The translations under genes and the position numbers were made by a program. This document shows positions 26,728 through 34,795 of a DNA stretch of 64,000 bases, one piece after another. Within the stretch, counting starts at the first letter, position 1, and every line of letters starts with the position of its first letter. The stretch is from Stenotrophomonas ginsengisoli (lineage in GTDB: Bacteria; Pseudomonadota; Gammaproteobacteria; Xanthomonadales; Xanthomonadaceae): positions 1 through 64,000 of the forward strand of contig NZ_LDJM01000029.1 in NCBI RefSeq assembly GCF_001431485.1. Reading direction: 5' to 3'. A model generated the notes under the pieces. The model did no database searches, had not been told where the DNA came from, and worked only from the letters and a program-made list of their open reading frames with translations.

Positions 26728-27714
26728 TCAGCCGGCCTCGGCCTGCAGGGTGTGGTGCTCGGCGCTGGCCGCATCCAGCTGGGCCAGCTCGGCAGCGGAC
26801 AGCTGCAGGCGGGCCGCAGCCAGCAGCTGCTGCAGCTGCTCCACGCTGGTGGCACTGGCAATCGGCGCGCTCACCGTGGGCTGGGCCATCAGCCAGGCCA
26901 GGGCCACCTGGGCCGGTTTGGCATTGTGGCCGGCGGCCACGTCATCCAGCGCCTGCAGGATGCGCAGCCCGCGCGGGTTGAGGTAACGCGCCACCACGCC
27001 CACACCACGGGCACTGCTTTGCGCCGCATCAGAGGCGCTGCGGTACTTGCCGGTGAGAAAGCCGCTGGCCAGGGCGTAGTAGGGCAGCACACCGAGCTGG
27101 TGCTCGCCGGCAATGGCTGCCAGCTCCTGCTCGTACACCGCGCGGTCGCACAGGTTGTACAGCGGCTGCAGGGTCTCGAAGCGCGGCAGGTGGTAATCGG
27201 CCGAGATCTTCAATGCCTGGCGCAGCGCGCCGGGGCTGAAATTGGAGGCGCCAATGGCCCGTACCTTGCCCTGTTCGACCAGGCGCGCAAACGCGCCCAG
27301 GCTGGCTTCCAGCGGCTCGGCCGGGTCCTCCTCGTGGGCCTGGTACAGGTCGATGACATCGGTCTGCAGGCGGCGCAGTGAACCTTCCAGCGCAGCGTTG
27401 ATGTTGTCGGCCGACAGCCCGGGATGTTCGCCCCACTTGGCCACCTTGGTGGCAATGAGCACCTTGTTGCGCTTGCCGCTGGCCTTGAGCCAGCGGCCGA
27501 TCAGGGTTTCCGATTCGCCGCCGGCATTGCCCGGGGCCCAGGCCGAATACACATCGGCGGTATCAATCAGGTTGAAGCCGGCATCGACGAAGGCATCGAG
27601 CAGGGCAAAGGTGTTGCGTTCATCCACACTCCAGCCAAAGACATTGCCGCCAAAAGCCAGCGGCGCGGCGTGGATGCCGGATCGGCCGAGTTCTCGGGTG
27701 GCCACCATGGGCAT
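26728..27714 (-). CDS. Aldo/keto reductase
   Basis: 328 aa NADPH-dependent oxidoreductase with a TIM-barrel fold. The catalytic tetrad is intact: Asp51 and Tyr56 (DTADVY), Lys90 (IATKVAKW) and His127 (YQAHEEDP). SNFSPGALRQAL and PYYALASGFLTGKYR are typical of the AKR11/12-like, YajO/Tas-type subgroup. Carbonyl substrate unknown. An AAGGAG ribosome site stands close before the ATG (27714). It is divergent from the methyltransferase gene across 161 bases. Confidence 0.92.
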   Translation of the reverse strand: MPMVATRELGRSGIHAAPLAFGGNVFGWSVDERNTFALLDAFVDAGFNLIDTADVYSAWAPGNAGGESETLIGRWLKASGKRNKVLIATKVAKWGEHPGLSADNINAALEGSLRRLQTDVIDLYQAHEEDPAEPLEASLGAFARLVEQGKVRAIGASNFSPGALRQALKISADYHLPRFETLQPLYNLCDRAVYEQELAAIAGEHQLGVLPYYALASGFLTGKYRSASDAAQSSARGVGVVARYLNPRGLRILQALDDVAAGHNAKPAQVALAWLMAQPTVSAPIASATSVEQLQQLLAAARLQLSAAELAQLDAASAEHHTLQAEAG

Positions 27715-27875
27715 GTTCTCCTTGTCCTGGGCCCCCCAGCATAGACAAGCGCAGGTTAGGTTTTCGCTGTCGGCAGGTGCAGGCTGTGCGCCCGGTCGGG
27801 TTTTGCTGCGTCGCTGCCCGCCAGCGTGGTGGCGATGCTAGGCTCAGCGCCACCCTTTCGTAGCTGGAGATCACC

Positions 27876-28766
27876 ATGTCCCATCGTCTTGCCCTGACCG
27901 GTTTGCTGCTGGTGGCCATGCCGCTTGCCCACGCCCACGATGGTCATGCCCATGGCCAGCAACACGACCATGCCGCGCACGCGGCGCAGGATCCGGCCGC
28001 GCATGCCGCCCATGCCGCCCAGGCCCTGGCCGCCGCGGTGGCCGACAGCCGCCGTGCACCGGCCAACGTCGCCCGTGATGGCTGGCGCCACCCGCAGCAG
28101 ACCCTGGAGTTCTTCGGTGTGGTGCCCCACCACACGGTGCTGGAAGTGACCCCGGGCGGTGGCTGGTACACCGAGATCCTGGCCCCGTTGCTGGCCGAGC
28201 ACGGCCAGTACATTGCCGCGATGGTGGACCCGGCCAGCCTGCCTGAAGGGCGTGGCCGCGAATACCAGCAGCGCAGCCTGGAGGGCTTCAAGGCCCTGGT
28301 GGCCGGTGATGCCGCGCGCTTTGCCAAGGTCAAGGTCAACACCTTCGCCCCGGCCGCACCGGTGTTTGCCGCGCCGGCGTCGGTGGATGTGGTGCTGACC
28401 TTCCGCAACGTGCACAACTGGCGCAGCAATGGCCAGGAAGCCGGCTACTTCAAGGGCTTCTTCGATGCGCTCAAGCCCGGTGGCGTGCTGGGCGTGGTCG
28501 AGCACCGGGCCAAGGCCGATGTGCCGGCCGACGACAAGAGTGGCTATGTCGGCGTGGACCAGGTGGTGGCACTGGCCACCGCCGCCGGCTTCGTGCTGGA
28601 TGCCAGCAGCGAGATCAATGCCAATCCGGCCGACAGCAAGGACCATACGGACGGGGTGTGGATGCTGCCGCCGGGCAACCGCCATCCGGCCGCCGATGCG
28701 GCCAAGTACCAGGCCATCGGTGAAAGTGACCGCATGACCCTGCGCTTCATCAAGCCGGCAGGTTGA
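27876..28766 (+). CDS. Exported class I SAM-dependent methyltransferase-like protein with His-rich N-terminus
   Basis: 296 aa. A signal peptide (LALTGLLLVAMPLAHA) is followed by a His-rich stretch (residues about 20-46: HDGHAHGQQHDHAAHAAHAA type), then a COG4798-like methyltransferase domain with a modified motif I, VLEVTPGGGWYTEIL, and DALKPGGVLGVVEHR. Export is odd because S-adenosylmethionine is cytoplasmic. The His run could bind metal. The ATG at 27876 is preceded by a GGAG site (TGGAGATCACC). It runs towards rluE, with a 49-base gap. Confidence 0.82.
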   Translation: MSHRLALTGLLLVAMPLAHAHDGHAHGQQHDHAAHAAQDPAAHAAHAAQALAAAVADSRRAPANVARDGWRHPQQTLEFFGVVPHHTVLEVTPGGGWYTEILAPLLAEHGQYIAAMVDPASLPEGRGREYQQRSLEGFKALVAGDAARFAKVKVNTFAPAAPVFAAPASVDVVLTFRNVHNWRSNGQEAGYFKGFFDALKPGGVLGVVEHRAKADVPADDKSGYVGVDQVVALATAAGFVLDASSEINANPADSKDHTDGVWMLPPGNRHPAADAAKYQAIGESDRMTLRFIKPAG

Positions 28767-28815
28767 CGCCGACGGTGGGACAATGGCGCACGTTTGATTG
28801 CGCCGTTGTCCCGCC

Positions 28816-29355
28816 ATGCTGATTGCCCTGAACAAACCCTTCAACGTGCTGTGCCAGTTCACTGACCGCAGCACGCCGCCGCGCGACACCCTGGCCGGCT
28901 TCGGTCTGCCGGCTGACGTGTATGCGGCCGGGCGCCTGGACTACGACAGCGAAGGCCTGTTGCTGCTCACCGACGATGGCAGCCTGGCCAACCGCCTCAC
29001 CGATCCCAGGCACAAGCAGCCCAAGACCTACTGGGTGATGGTGGAAGGCACGCCAACGGCAGAAAAGCTGCAGGCGCTGCGTGATGGAGTGGTGCTCAAT
29101 GACGGCCCGACCCGTCCGGCCAAGGTACGCCTGATCGAGCCGGCGCCGGCGCTGTGGCCGCGCAATCCGCCGGTGCGTTTCCGCAAGAGCGTGCCCGATG
29201 CCTGGCTGGAAATCATCATCAGCGAAGGCCGCAACCGCCAGGTGCGGCGCATGACCGCCGCGGTCGGCCTGCCTACCTTGCGCCTGGTACGGGTAGCCAT
29301 CGGCGGGTACACACTCGATGGCCTGGCCCCGGGGCAGTGGCGCCAGGTCGACTGA
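28816..29355 (+). CDS. rluE: Ribosomal large subunit pseudouridine synthase (RluE-type)
   Basis: 179 aa from ATG 28816. RsuA/RluB/E/F family: LIALNKPFNVLCQF at the N-terminus, AAGRLDYDSEGLLLLTDDG with the catalytic Asp in RLDYDSEG, YWVMVEGTP, and SEGRNRQVRRMTAAVG. There is no S4 domain, which fits RluE, the enzyme that makes pseudouridine at position 2457 of 23S rRNA (E. coli numbering). The paralogue RsuA would have an S4 domain. The gene is probably independent; 36 bases separate it from the convergent small membrane protein. Confidence 0.9.
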   Translation: MLIALNKPFNVLCQFTDRSTPPRDTLAGFGLPADVYAAGRLDYDSEGLLLLTDDGSLANRLTDPRHKQPKTYWVMVEGTPTAEKLQALRDGVVLNDGPTRPAKVRLIEPAPALWPRNPPVRFRKSVPDAWLEIIISEGRNRQVRRMTAAVGLPTLRLVRVAIGGYTLDGLAPGQWRQVD

Positions 29356-29391
29356 CCCGGCGCCGTTGCTGTCTGTTGGCAGGGCGTGGGC

Positions 29392-29739
29392 TTATTCGCC
29401 CAGGTCGGCAGCGTCGTCGACGTGGCTGTGCGGACGGTCGGCGATGCGGCGGTTGTTTTCCAGCTGTGCGGCCGCTTCCTGCGCCTTCTTGCGCTTGCGG
29501 TAGGCGGCATAACCCAGCACGCCCAGGCCGACGGCGGCCACAGCCACGGCAGCCCCCGGGTTGCGACGCACGGCCTTGGTGGCCACCCGGCCGCCGGTCT
29601 TCAATGCGCCAATCGCCGCACCGGTCTTGAGCCAGTCGGCTGCATGGCTGCCGCCTTGCTTCAGCCCGCCACCGGCCTGCCCGGCCAGTTCCAGGACGCG
29701 TTCCAGTGCGGTATCGGTGATGTTGCTCAGCTTGCTCAT
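29392..29739 (-). CDS. Small single-pass membrane protein, unknown function
   Basis: 115 aa from ATG 29739 (the TTG two codons earlier is less likely). An amphipathic N-terminal half rich in Gly and Ala is followed by one hydrophobic helix (PGAAVAVAAVGLGVLGYAAY, about 61-80) with a positive KRKK edge and a charged tail ending HSHVDDAADLGE. No family recognised. It could be a membrane anchor or stress protein; the context offers no hint beyond lying at the edge of the AT-rich accessory patch. Confidence 0.65.
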   Translation of the reverse strand: MSKLSNITDTALERVLELAGQAGGGLKQGGSHAADWLKTGAAIGALKTGGRVATKAVRRNPGAAVAVAAVGLGVLGYAAYRKRKKAQEAAAQLENNRRIADRPHSHVDDAADLGE

Positions 29740-29857
29740 GCTCAATCCTTGGGTGGCTGCAGGGGAAGGTGATTCTGGCCGATGCCATGTAAATGCGCTG
29801 TTGAGTGCTCATCGACAGGCAGTGCCGGCTACCAAATTATCGCCCAGTACCGCTCCT

Positions 29858-30079
29858 TCAGTGCATGGCCGGTGTGCGATGGGAGTGCTCATTGGCGGAC
29901 TGTGCCAACAGATCTTGCTGCGGCGAGAGTGTGGCCACGGCCTGCTGCGCTTGGTTGAAGGCTTGTTCGAGCGGGGTGGAAAGTGCCGTTTGCATATCCA
30001 TGCCGGCACGCAGGTGTGCAGGATTCTGTGGGCCGCCCTGTGCCGTTGAAATGCAGGAAATCTTTTTGAGGGTCTGCAT
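29858..30079 (-). pseudogene. Truncated XVIPCD-like tail of a type IV secretion effector
   Basis: 73 codons. Residues 14-25 (QGGPQNPAHLRA) and 32-41 (ALSTPLEQAF), followed by a Gln-rich tail, look like the end of the XVIPCD, the C-terminal signal by which Xanthomonas and Stenotrophomonas effectors are delivered to the VirD4 coupling protein. The rest of the signal and any toxin domain are missing, and the same frame runs back without a stop to the TAA of the lipoprotein gene at 30128. I interpret it as a decayed effector remnant. Translation from ATG 30079 is possible but unsupported. Confidence 0.6.
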
Positions 30080-30127
30080 TGGCCTTGTTAAAAATTGAAT
30101 GTGGTCCGTATTTATTCGATTTCCTTC

Positions 30128-30823
30128 TTATCGCGCTACTTCAGCGATGTTGACTTCGGCTTCGCTTGTTTCTGGCGTGAGCATGTGTCCCGTCTTTTTT
30201 GTTGATCCTAATTGGTTTGAGCATGAGAGGATGATTCTTGGGCTCTCCCATCTGGATGTTTCGACTTTTCTACAATCTATTGTTGCTGGTGTCGCTTCTG
30301 CGTTCGATAGCTCGCGAGATCTTTTTTCGTCGCAGTTCGGAGAGACCGCCTTCGGAGGGCAGGTAGGGGAGTTGACAGGCTGCCGCAACCAGGTGCCATT
30401 CAACGTCGGGATGCCAGACCATTGGGTAGGAGGGGTGGTCGATCCGTGATCGTCGTCAACATATGCAATGGCATCTTCAAGGTGCCAATGGCAGCCGCCT
30501 GGTATTTCAGGATCAAGGTCCAGTACCGCGCGGTAACGGTTGCCGTCACGTTGCAAGGGCATGTCAATACGATGGACGGCCGGGTACGGCGTGTCCGGGC
30601 CGTCATGGTTCAGGCAGGCCGGCAACCGGGGGTCGACAGGCCGGTAGGTGGCGACCCAGCGCAAGCGAAAATGCGCCGGCACCGTGCCGTAGGCAATCAC
30701 CTTGCCCGGGCCGGGTTGGAACAGATCACTGGTCTGCTGGGTTGTTTGTGCTGGTGCGGTATGGCTGCAGGCCACCAGGGCCAGTAGCGCAAAGACAGTG
30801 GATACGTGGTTTCGTTTTTTCAT
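30128..30823 (-). CDS. Lipoprotein, paralogue A of a tandem pair (possible type IV effector immunity protein)
   Basis: 231 aa from ATG 30823, preceded by a GGGAG site. Lipobox LVAC puts the lipidated Cys at 19 with Ser after it, which favours the outer membrane. Six other cysteines (in PACLN, GGCHW, SPTCPP, SPNCDE, TIDC, LSCS) match those in the paralogue and may form disulphides. No family recognised. The effector-tail remnant lies right after it, and immunity genes of the Xanthomonas bacteria-killing type IV system are commonly periplasmic lipoproteins next to their effector, so immunity is a fair inference only. Confidence 0.75.
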   Translation of the reverse strand: MKKRNHVSTVFALLALVACSHTAPAQTTQQTSDLFQPGPGKVIAYGTVPAHFRLRWVATYRPVDPRLPACLNHDGPDTPYPAVHRIDMPLQRDGNRYRAVLDLDPEIPGGCHWHLEDAIAYVDDDHGSTTPPTQWSGIPTLNGTWLRQPVNSPTCPPKAVSPNCDEKRSRELSNAEATPATIDCRKVETSRWESPRIILSCSNQLGSTKKTGHMLTPETSEAEVNIAEVAR

Positions 30824-31016
30824 GGGTCTCCCGCAGCGACTCTTGGCCCTGTCTTGGTACACCAAAATGCTTCTTGCGTGTCGTCTTCAATGGGGCAGGG
30901 TTATGAGTATCTCTGTGGGATGGCGGATGTTTCATTGGCCTGAAATTAATTTGCCTGTTCGTTTTTATGCTCCACTTATATTTCGACGCCATGTAAGTAT
31001 TTATTTGTATTAATTT

Positions 31017-31712
31017 TTATCTATTTATTTCGATCACATTGACTTCGGCCTCTCTTGTCTCGGGCGTAAGCATGTGTCCCTTTTTTTTGGGTTCGTCGAA
31101 GGCGCTTCCACAAGATAGATAGGTGGTGACTTTCCCGTTGCGGTTTATGGTGGATCTTCCGCATTCGATGGTGGCAGGCGTTGGCTCTGCGTTGGAAAGT
31201 ATCCTGGAGCGTTCCTCGCTGCACTTTGGAGCAATTGGCTTTGGTGGGCAGGTAGGGGAGTTGACCGGGTTTATCAGCCAAGCCCCATTCAATGTTGCTA
31301 TGCCGGATCCTTCCCCTGGCGGTCGGATTGATTCAGGGTCGTCGTCAACATAAGCCATGGCATCTTTCAGATACCAGCGGCAATCACCCGGTATTTCGGG
31401 GTCCAGATCCAGTACAGCGCGGTAGCGGGTGCCGTCACGTTGCACAGGCATTTCGATGCGATGGACGGCCGGGTATGGGGTGTTGGGGCCGTCATGGTTC
31501 AGGCAGGCTGGCAACCGGGGGTCGACAGGCCGGTAGGTGGCGACCCAGCGCAGGCGGAAATGCGCCGGTACTGTGCCGTAAGCAATTACCTTTCCCGGGC
31601 CGGGTTGGAATAGTTCACTGTCCTGCCCGGCTGTTTGCGGTGGTGCGGTATGGCTGCAGGCCGCAAGGGCCAGCAGTGCAAAGGCAGTGAATAGGTGGTC
31701 TCGTGCTTTCAT
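31017..31712 (-). CDS. Lipoprotein, paralogue B of a tandem pair (possible immunity protein)
   Basis: 231 aa, the same length as paralogue A at 30128. Lipobox LAAC, Cys19. Residues 25-130 are nearly identical to A (DLFQPGPGKV/ELFQPGPGKV, FRLRWVATYRPVDPRLPACL) while the C-terminal third has diverged (about 185-215), with GHMLTPET conserved at the end. This pattern suggests gene duplication followed by change of the binding face. The start ATG 31712 follows GGGAGAAGC. Codon use and base composition are AT-richer than in the flanks. Confidence 0.75.
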   Translation of the reverse strand: MKARDHLFTAFALLALAACSHTAPPQTAGQDSELFQPGPGKVIAYGTVPAHFRLRWVATYRPVDPRLPACLNHDGPNTPYPAVHRIEMPVQRDGTRYRAVLDLDPEIPGDCRWYLKDAMAYVDDDPESIRPPGEGSGIATLNGAWLINPVNSPTCPPKPIAPKCSEERSRILSNAEPTPATIECGRSTINRNGKVTTYLSCGSAFDEPKKKGHMLTPETREAEVNVIEINR

Positions 31713-32036
31713 GCTTCTCCCGCGGCTACTCGTCGGCCTGTAGAGGTATAGCAAAAGACCCCATGGACGTCGCTTTCACTGAATGGATTTTGTGATGGGG
31801 GCCGATTTTCTTTGTGCTGCGGTAGCCATCCTGCACGGCAGCGCTATGTCATTAACGGAACTTCTTCAGTGGGTAGCCAGTCGATATATATGCTGGTTTT
31901 CTGCTGGACTCATTGCCCCCGTGCTGCGGCAAACAGTTTGCTGGCATGGCATGCACACGCTTGCTGCCTGTGCTGGTCGCCATCAGCTGACATGCGGCTT
32001 GCGCTGGATGGCAGGACGCCCCAAGGCACATGCGGC
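31713..32036. other. Non-coding stretch upstream of the lipoprotein pair
   Basis: No convincing gene. The stretch is AT-richer than the chromosome on either side and probably contains the promoter for the minus-strand lipoprotein genes. Short reading frames here have no family resemblance and unnatural composition. Its right end runs into the 118-bp repeats derived from the hrpB terminus. Confidence 0.5.
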
Positions 32037-32272
32037 CGGACACGCAGACAGTGGCCGTCGGGTTGACCATCATCTTCGCCACGAGCCTGGATCCAACACG
32101 TTCCGCGTGGTTTTGCCCGGTGGGTCGCGGTCGCACTCCAAGGATCATCCGGCCGCGCCATGCAGACAGTGGCAGTCCATTGATCGATCACCGTCGCCAC
32201 GGGCCTGGATCCATCAGGTTCCGCGTGGTTTGGCGCGGTGCGTTGCCGTGGCGCTCCAGGGATCATCCGGCC
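32037..32272. repeat. 118-bp imperfect tandem duplication of the hrpB 3' end
   Basis: Two adjacent 118-base units, 32037-32154 and 32155-32272, each ending GGATCATCCGGCC. Each holds CGCAGACAGTGG or GCAGACAGTGG, GCCTGGATCCA and TTCCGCGTGGTTT. Unit 32155-32272 contains the last codons and stop of hrpB (minus strand). The other unit repeats this beyond the gene, including the ATHRAKPRGT-coding part, but the stop codon has changed there. Identity is roughly three quarters by eye. Confidence 0.85.
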
Positions 32273-34718
32273 ACGGATGCCGGGGATACCGCCCCTTCAT
32301 TTCCTTTTTCACCTCGGCATAGGTGTTTTCCCAGAAGTTGCGCAGGTCGGCGGTGACCTGCAGCGGTTTGCCGCCGGGTGACAGCAGGTGCAGAAGCAAT
32401 GGCGTGCGGCCGTCGGCGATGCGCGGGGTATCGGCCAGGCCGAACAATTCCTGCAGCTTTACCGCCAGCACCGGCGGGCGCGGGCTCACGCCGTCATCGT
32501 CGATGGCGTAGCTGATGGCGCGCTCCAGCCCGGAGGGCACGGCGATGCGGGTGGGCGCGTGGCGGTCGATCAGCTGGCGCGCGTTCCAGTCGACGCCGGA
32601 TTTGAGTGCCTCGCCCAGTTCGGCCTCGCTCAGCGCGTCGATGCGGGTCTTGCCGGCAAAGGCCGGGCGCAGCCACTCATCCAGCGTGGCCAGCAGGGTG
32701 GCATCGCTGACATCGGGCAGGCCGAGCTCGGGCATCCAGGCACGCAGACCCTGCACCCGGGCCTGCCACTGGCGCAGGGCATCGGTCCACGGCAGGGCGG
32801 CAATGCCGAGGTCGGCAATGGCCGCGGTGAGGGCCTGCGCGGCCATCGCCGGATCCACCTTGCCGGCGGGGCGGCTGTCGATGACGATGCGCGCAAAGCG
32901 TGATTCCCGGCGGGCTTCCAGCGCGCGCTTCTCGGCGTTCCAGCGCACCACGTCCTCGGTGACGAACTGGCTGGCCAGATGCTGGCGCAGGAAGGCTTCA
33001 TCCACCGGCGCGGCGCGCAGGATCAGGCCATCGCGGCTGTCGGCGCGCAGCTCGCTGATCACCAGCCAGGGCTCGCCGCGCAGGTCGCTGGCATCGAGCA
33101 GGCGGGCGCTGCGGCCATTGGCCAGCTGGTAGCGCTGCATATCGGCCGGATGCACGCTGGCGATGCGGTCGGGGAAGGCAAAGCTGAGCAGGTCGCCCAG
33201 CTCGTGGGCCTGGATCTCGGCCGGCGGGTTGGCCTCGCAACGCAGGCGGCGGCGCCATTGTTTTGCTGCCGCATCGATGGCGGCCAGGGCACCACGGCTG
33301 CTGTTGCCCGGCACGTGGCCGGCGCGCATCGCGGCCAGTGCGCGCCAGCGGCTGGCCAGGCCGTCACCGCCATTGCGCAGTGGGTCGCGGGCTTCGATCA
33401 GGGCGGCCAGATCGGCGGCCAGGGCCTGCTGGCGTGCGCCCTGGGCGGCACTGAGCATGGCGGCCAGGCGGGGATGGGTGCCCATGGCCAGCAGGCGGCG
33501 GCCGAAGGCGGTCACGCCGGTGTTGCCGTGCAGGGCGCCCAGGCGCTGCAGCAGGTCGCGCGCGGCGGCCAGGGTGCCGGCGGGCGGGGCATCGACAAAA
33601 CGCAGCTCATCGCTGCCCCAGGCGGCCAGTTCCAGGGCCAGCCCGGCCAGTTCGGTCTGGCTGATTTCGGCCCGGCGCTGGCTTTCCAGACGCTGGCTCT
33701 GCGGCCACAGGCGCCAGGCCCAGCCAGCGCTGACACGCCCGGCACGGCCGGCGCGCTGGTCGGCCGAGGCCTGGGCGATGGTCACCACGTCCAGGCGCGA
33801 AAAACCGCTGTTGGGATCAAAGCGTGGCTCGCGGGCCTGGCCCGAATCGATCACCACGCGCACCCCGGGCAGGGTCACCGAGGACTCGGCCACATTGGTG
33901 GCCAGCACCACCCGGCGCCGGCCGTCAGTGCCGGGGTTGAGCACGCGCTGCTGCGCTTCCACCGGCAGTTCGCCGTGCAGGGCCAGCACCTCCACATTGG
34001 CCGGCAGCTGGCCATCCAGCGCGGCCGTGGCCTTGGCGATCTCGCGCTGGCCGGGCAAAAACACCAGCACATCGCCGGGGTGTTGTTCGATGGCGGCCAC
34101 CACCGCACGCCGGACCTGGGCTTCCAGCGCCTCGTCGCGGCGGGCGGGGAAGTGGGACACCTCCACCGGATGGCTGCGGCCCTCGCTGGTCAGGCGCGGC
34201 GCATCCAGAAAGCGGGCCAGGCGCTCGCCATCCAGGGTGGCCGACATCACCGCGATGCGCAGGTCCTCGCGCAGGCCGGCCTGCACGTCCAGGGCCAGGG
34301 CCAGGCCCAGGTCGGCGGCCAGATGGCGTTCGTGGAATTCGTCGAACACGATCGCGCCCACGCCTTCCAGCAGCGGGTCGTCCTGGATCAGGCGGGTGAG
34401 GATGCCCTCGGTCACCACCTCCACCCGGGTGGCCGCGCTGACCTTGCTTTCAAAGCGGATGCGGTAGCCCACCGTGTCGCCCACGTTCTGGCCCAGCTGG
34501 CGGGCCATGAACTGCGCTGCGCTGCGGGCGGCCACCCGGCGCGGTTCCAGCATCAGGATCTTTTGTCCGGCCAGCCACGGCGCATCGAGCAGGGCCAGCG
34601 GTACCTGGGTGGTCTTGCCGGCACCTGGCGGTGCTTCCAGCACCAGGCGCGGGTGGTTGGCCAGGCTGTCGGCAATGGCCGGCAGCAGCGGGGAGATCGG
34701 GAAAGCAGGGGCAGTCAT
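32214..34718 (-). CDS. hrpB: ATP-dependent helicase HrpB
   Basis: 834 aa DExH-box RNA helicase-like protein. Walker A is in PPGAGKTTQVPLALL (about 31-45), the DEAH variant is FDEFHERHL, then VMSATLDGERL, a helicase C domain with QASADQRAGRAGRVSAGWAWRLW, and the C-terminal HrpB domain ending HPWPDDPWSATATHRAKPRGT. Biological role: poorly defined in most bacteria. The start ATG 34718 gives MTAPAFPISPLLPA. Its stop lies in the first unit of a tandem repeat, so the true C-terminus appears intact. It is divergent from tatD. Confidence 0.95.
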   Translation of the reverse strand: MTAPAFPISPLLPAIADSLANHPRLVLEAPPGAGKTTQVPLALLDAPWLAGQKILMLEPRRVAARSAAQFMARQLGQNVGDTVGYRIRFESKVSAATRVEVVTEGILTRLIQDDPLLEGVGAIVFDEFHERHLAADLGLALALDVQAGLREDLRIAVMSATLDGERLARFLDAPRLTSEGRSHPVEVSHFPARRDEALEAQVRRAVVAAIEQHPGDVLVFLPGQREIAKATAALDGQLPANVEVLALHGELPVEAQQRVLNPGTDGRRRVVLATNVAESSVTLPGVRVVIDSGQAREPRFDPNSGFSRLDVVTIAQASADQRAGRAGRVSAGWAWRLWPQSQRLESQRRAEISQTELAGLALELAAWGSDELRFVDAPPAGTLAAARDLLQRLGALHGNTGVTAFGRRLLAMGTHPRLAAMLSAAQGARQQALAADLAALIEARDPLRNGGDGLASRWRALAAMRAGHVPGNSSRGALAAIDAAAKQWRRRLRCEANPPAEIQAHELGDLLSFAFPDRIASVHPADMQRYQLANGRSARLLDASDLRGEPWLVISELRADSRDGLILRAAPVDEAFLRQHLASQFVTEDVVRWNAEKRALEARRESRFARIVIDSRPAGKVDPAMAAQALTAAIADLGIAALPWTDALRQWQARVQGLRAWMPELGLPDVSDATLLATLDEWLRPAFAGKTRIDALSEAELGEALKSGVDWNARQLIDRHAPTRIAVPSGLERAISYAIDDDGVSPRPPVLAVKLQELFGLADTPRIADGRTPLLLHLLSPGGKPLQVTADLRNFWENTYAEVKKEMKGRYPRHPWPDDPWSATATHRAKPRGT

Positions 34719-34742
34719 CGCACAAGGATAAAGGCTGGGTTG

Positions 34743-34768
34743 GCCGCACAGCGCCTACACTGTGCGGC
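34743..34768. promoter_or_regulatory. Inverted repeat in the hrpB-tatD divergent region
   Basis: A 9-bp perfect dyad, GCCGCACAG (34743-34751) with CTGTGCGGC (34760-34768), separated by eight bases, lying 28 bases before the tatD ATG. It has the look of a regulator binding site for the divergent genes; no regulator is known from the window. Confidence 0.35.
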
Positions 34769-34795
34769 TTACCTGTTCACGCAAGACCTGCCGGC

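Noticed and set aside
24351..26861. 836-codon minus-strand frame opposite pat and the hydrolase
   Set aside because: Spans two real genes and their gap on the other strand; no domains.
27925..28149. Small Pro/Met-rich plus-strand frame in the methyltransferase gene
   Set aside because: A frame-shifted shadow of the His/Ala-rich coding region.
31852..32148. Possible minus-strand gene upstream of the lipoproteins
   Set aside because: Its first part is translated from the hrpB-derived repeat in a wrong frame and the rest has no recognisable pattern.
32037..32272. CRISPR array or insertion sequence end
   Set aside because: Only two direct units of 118 bp without spacers, inverted ends or transposase.
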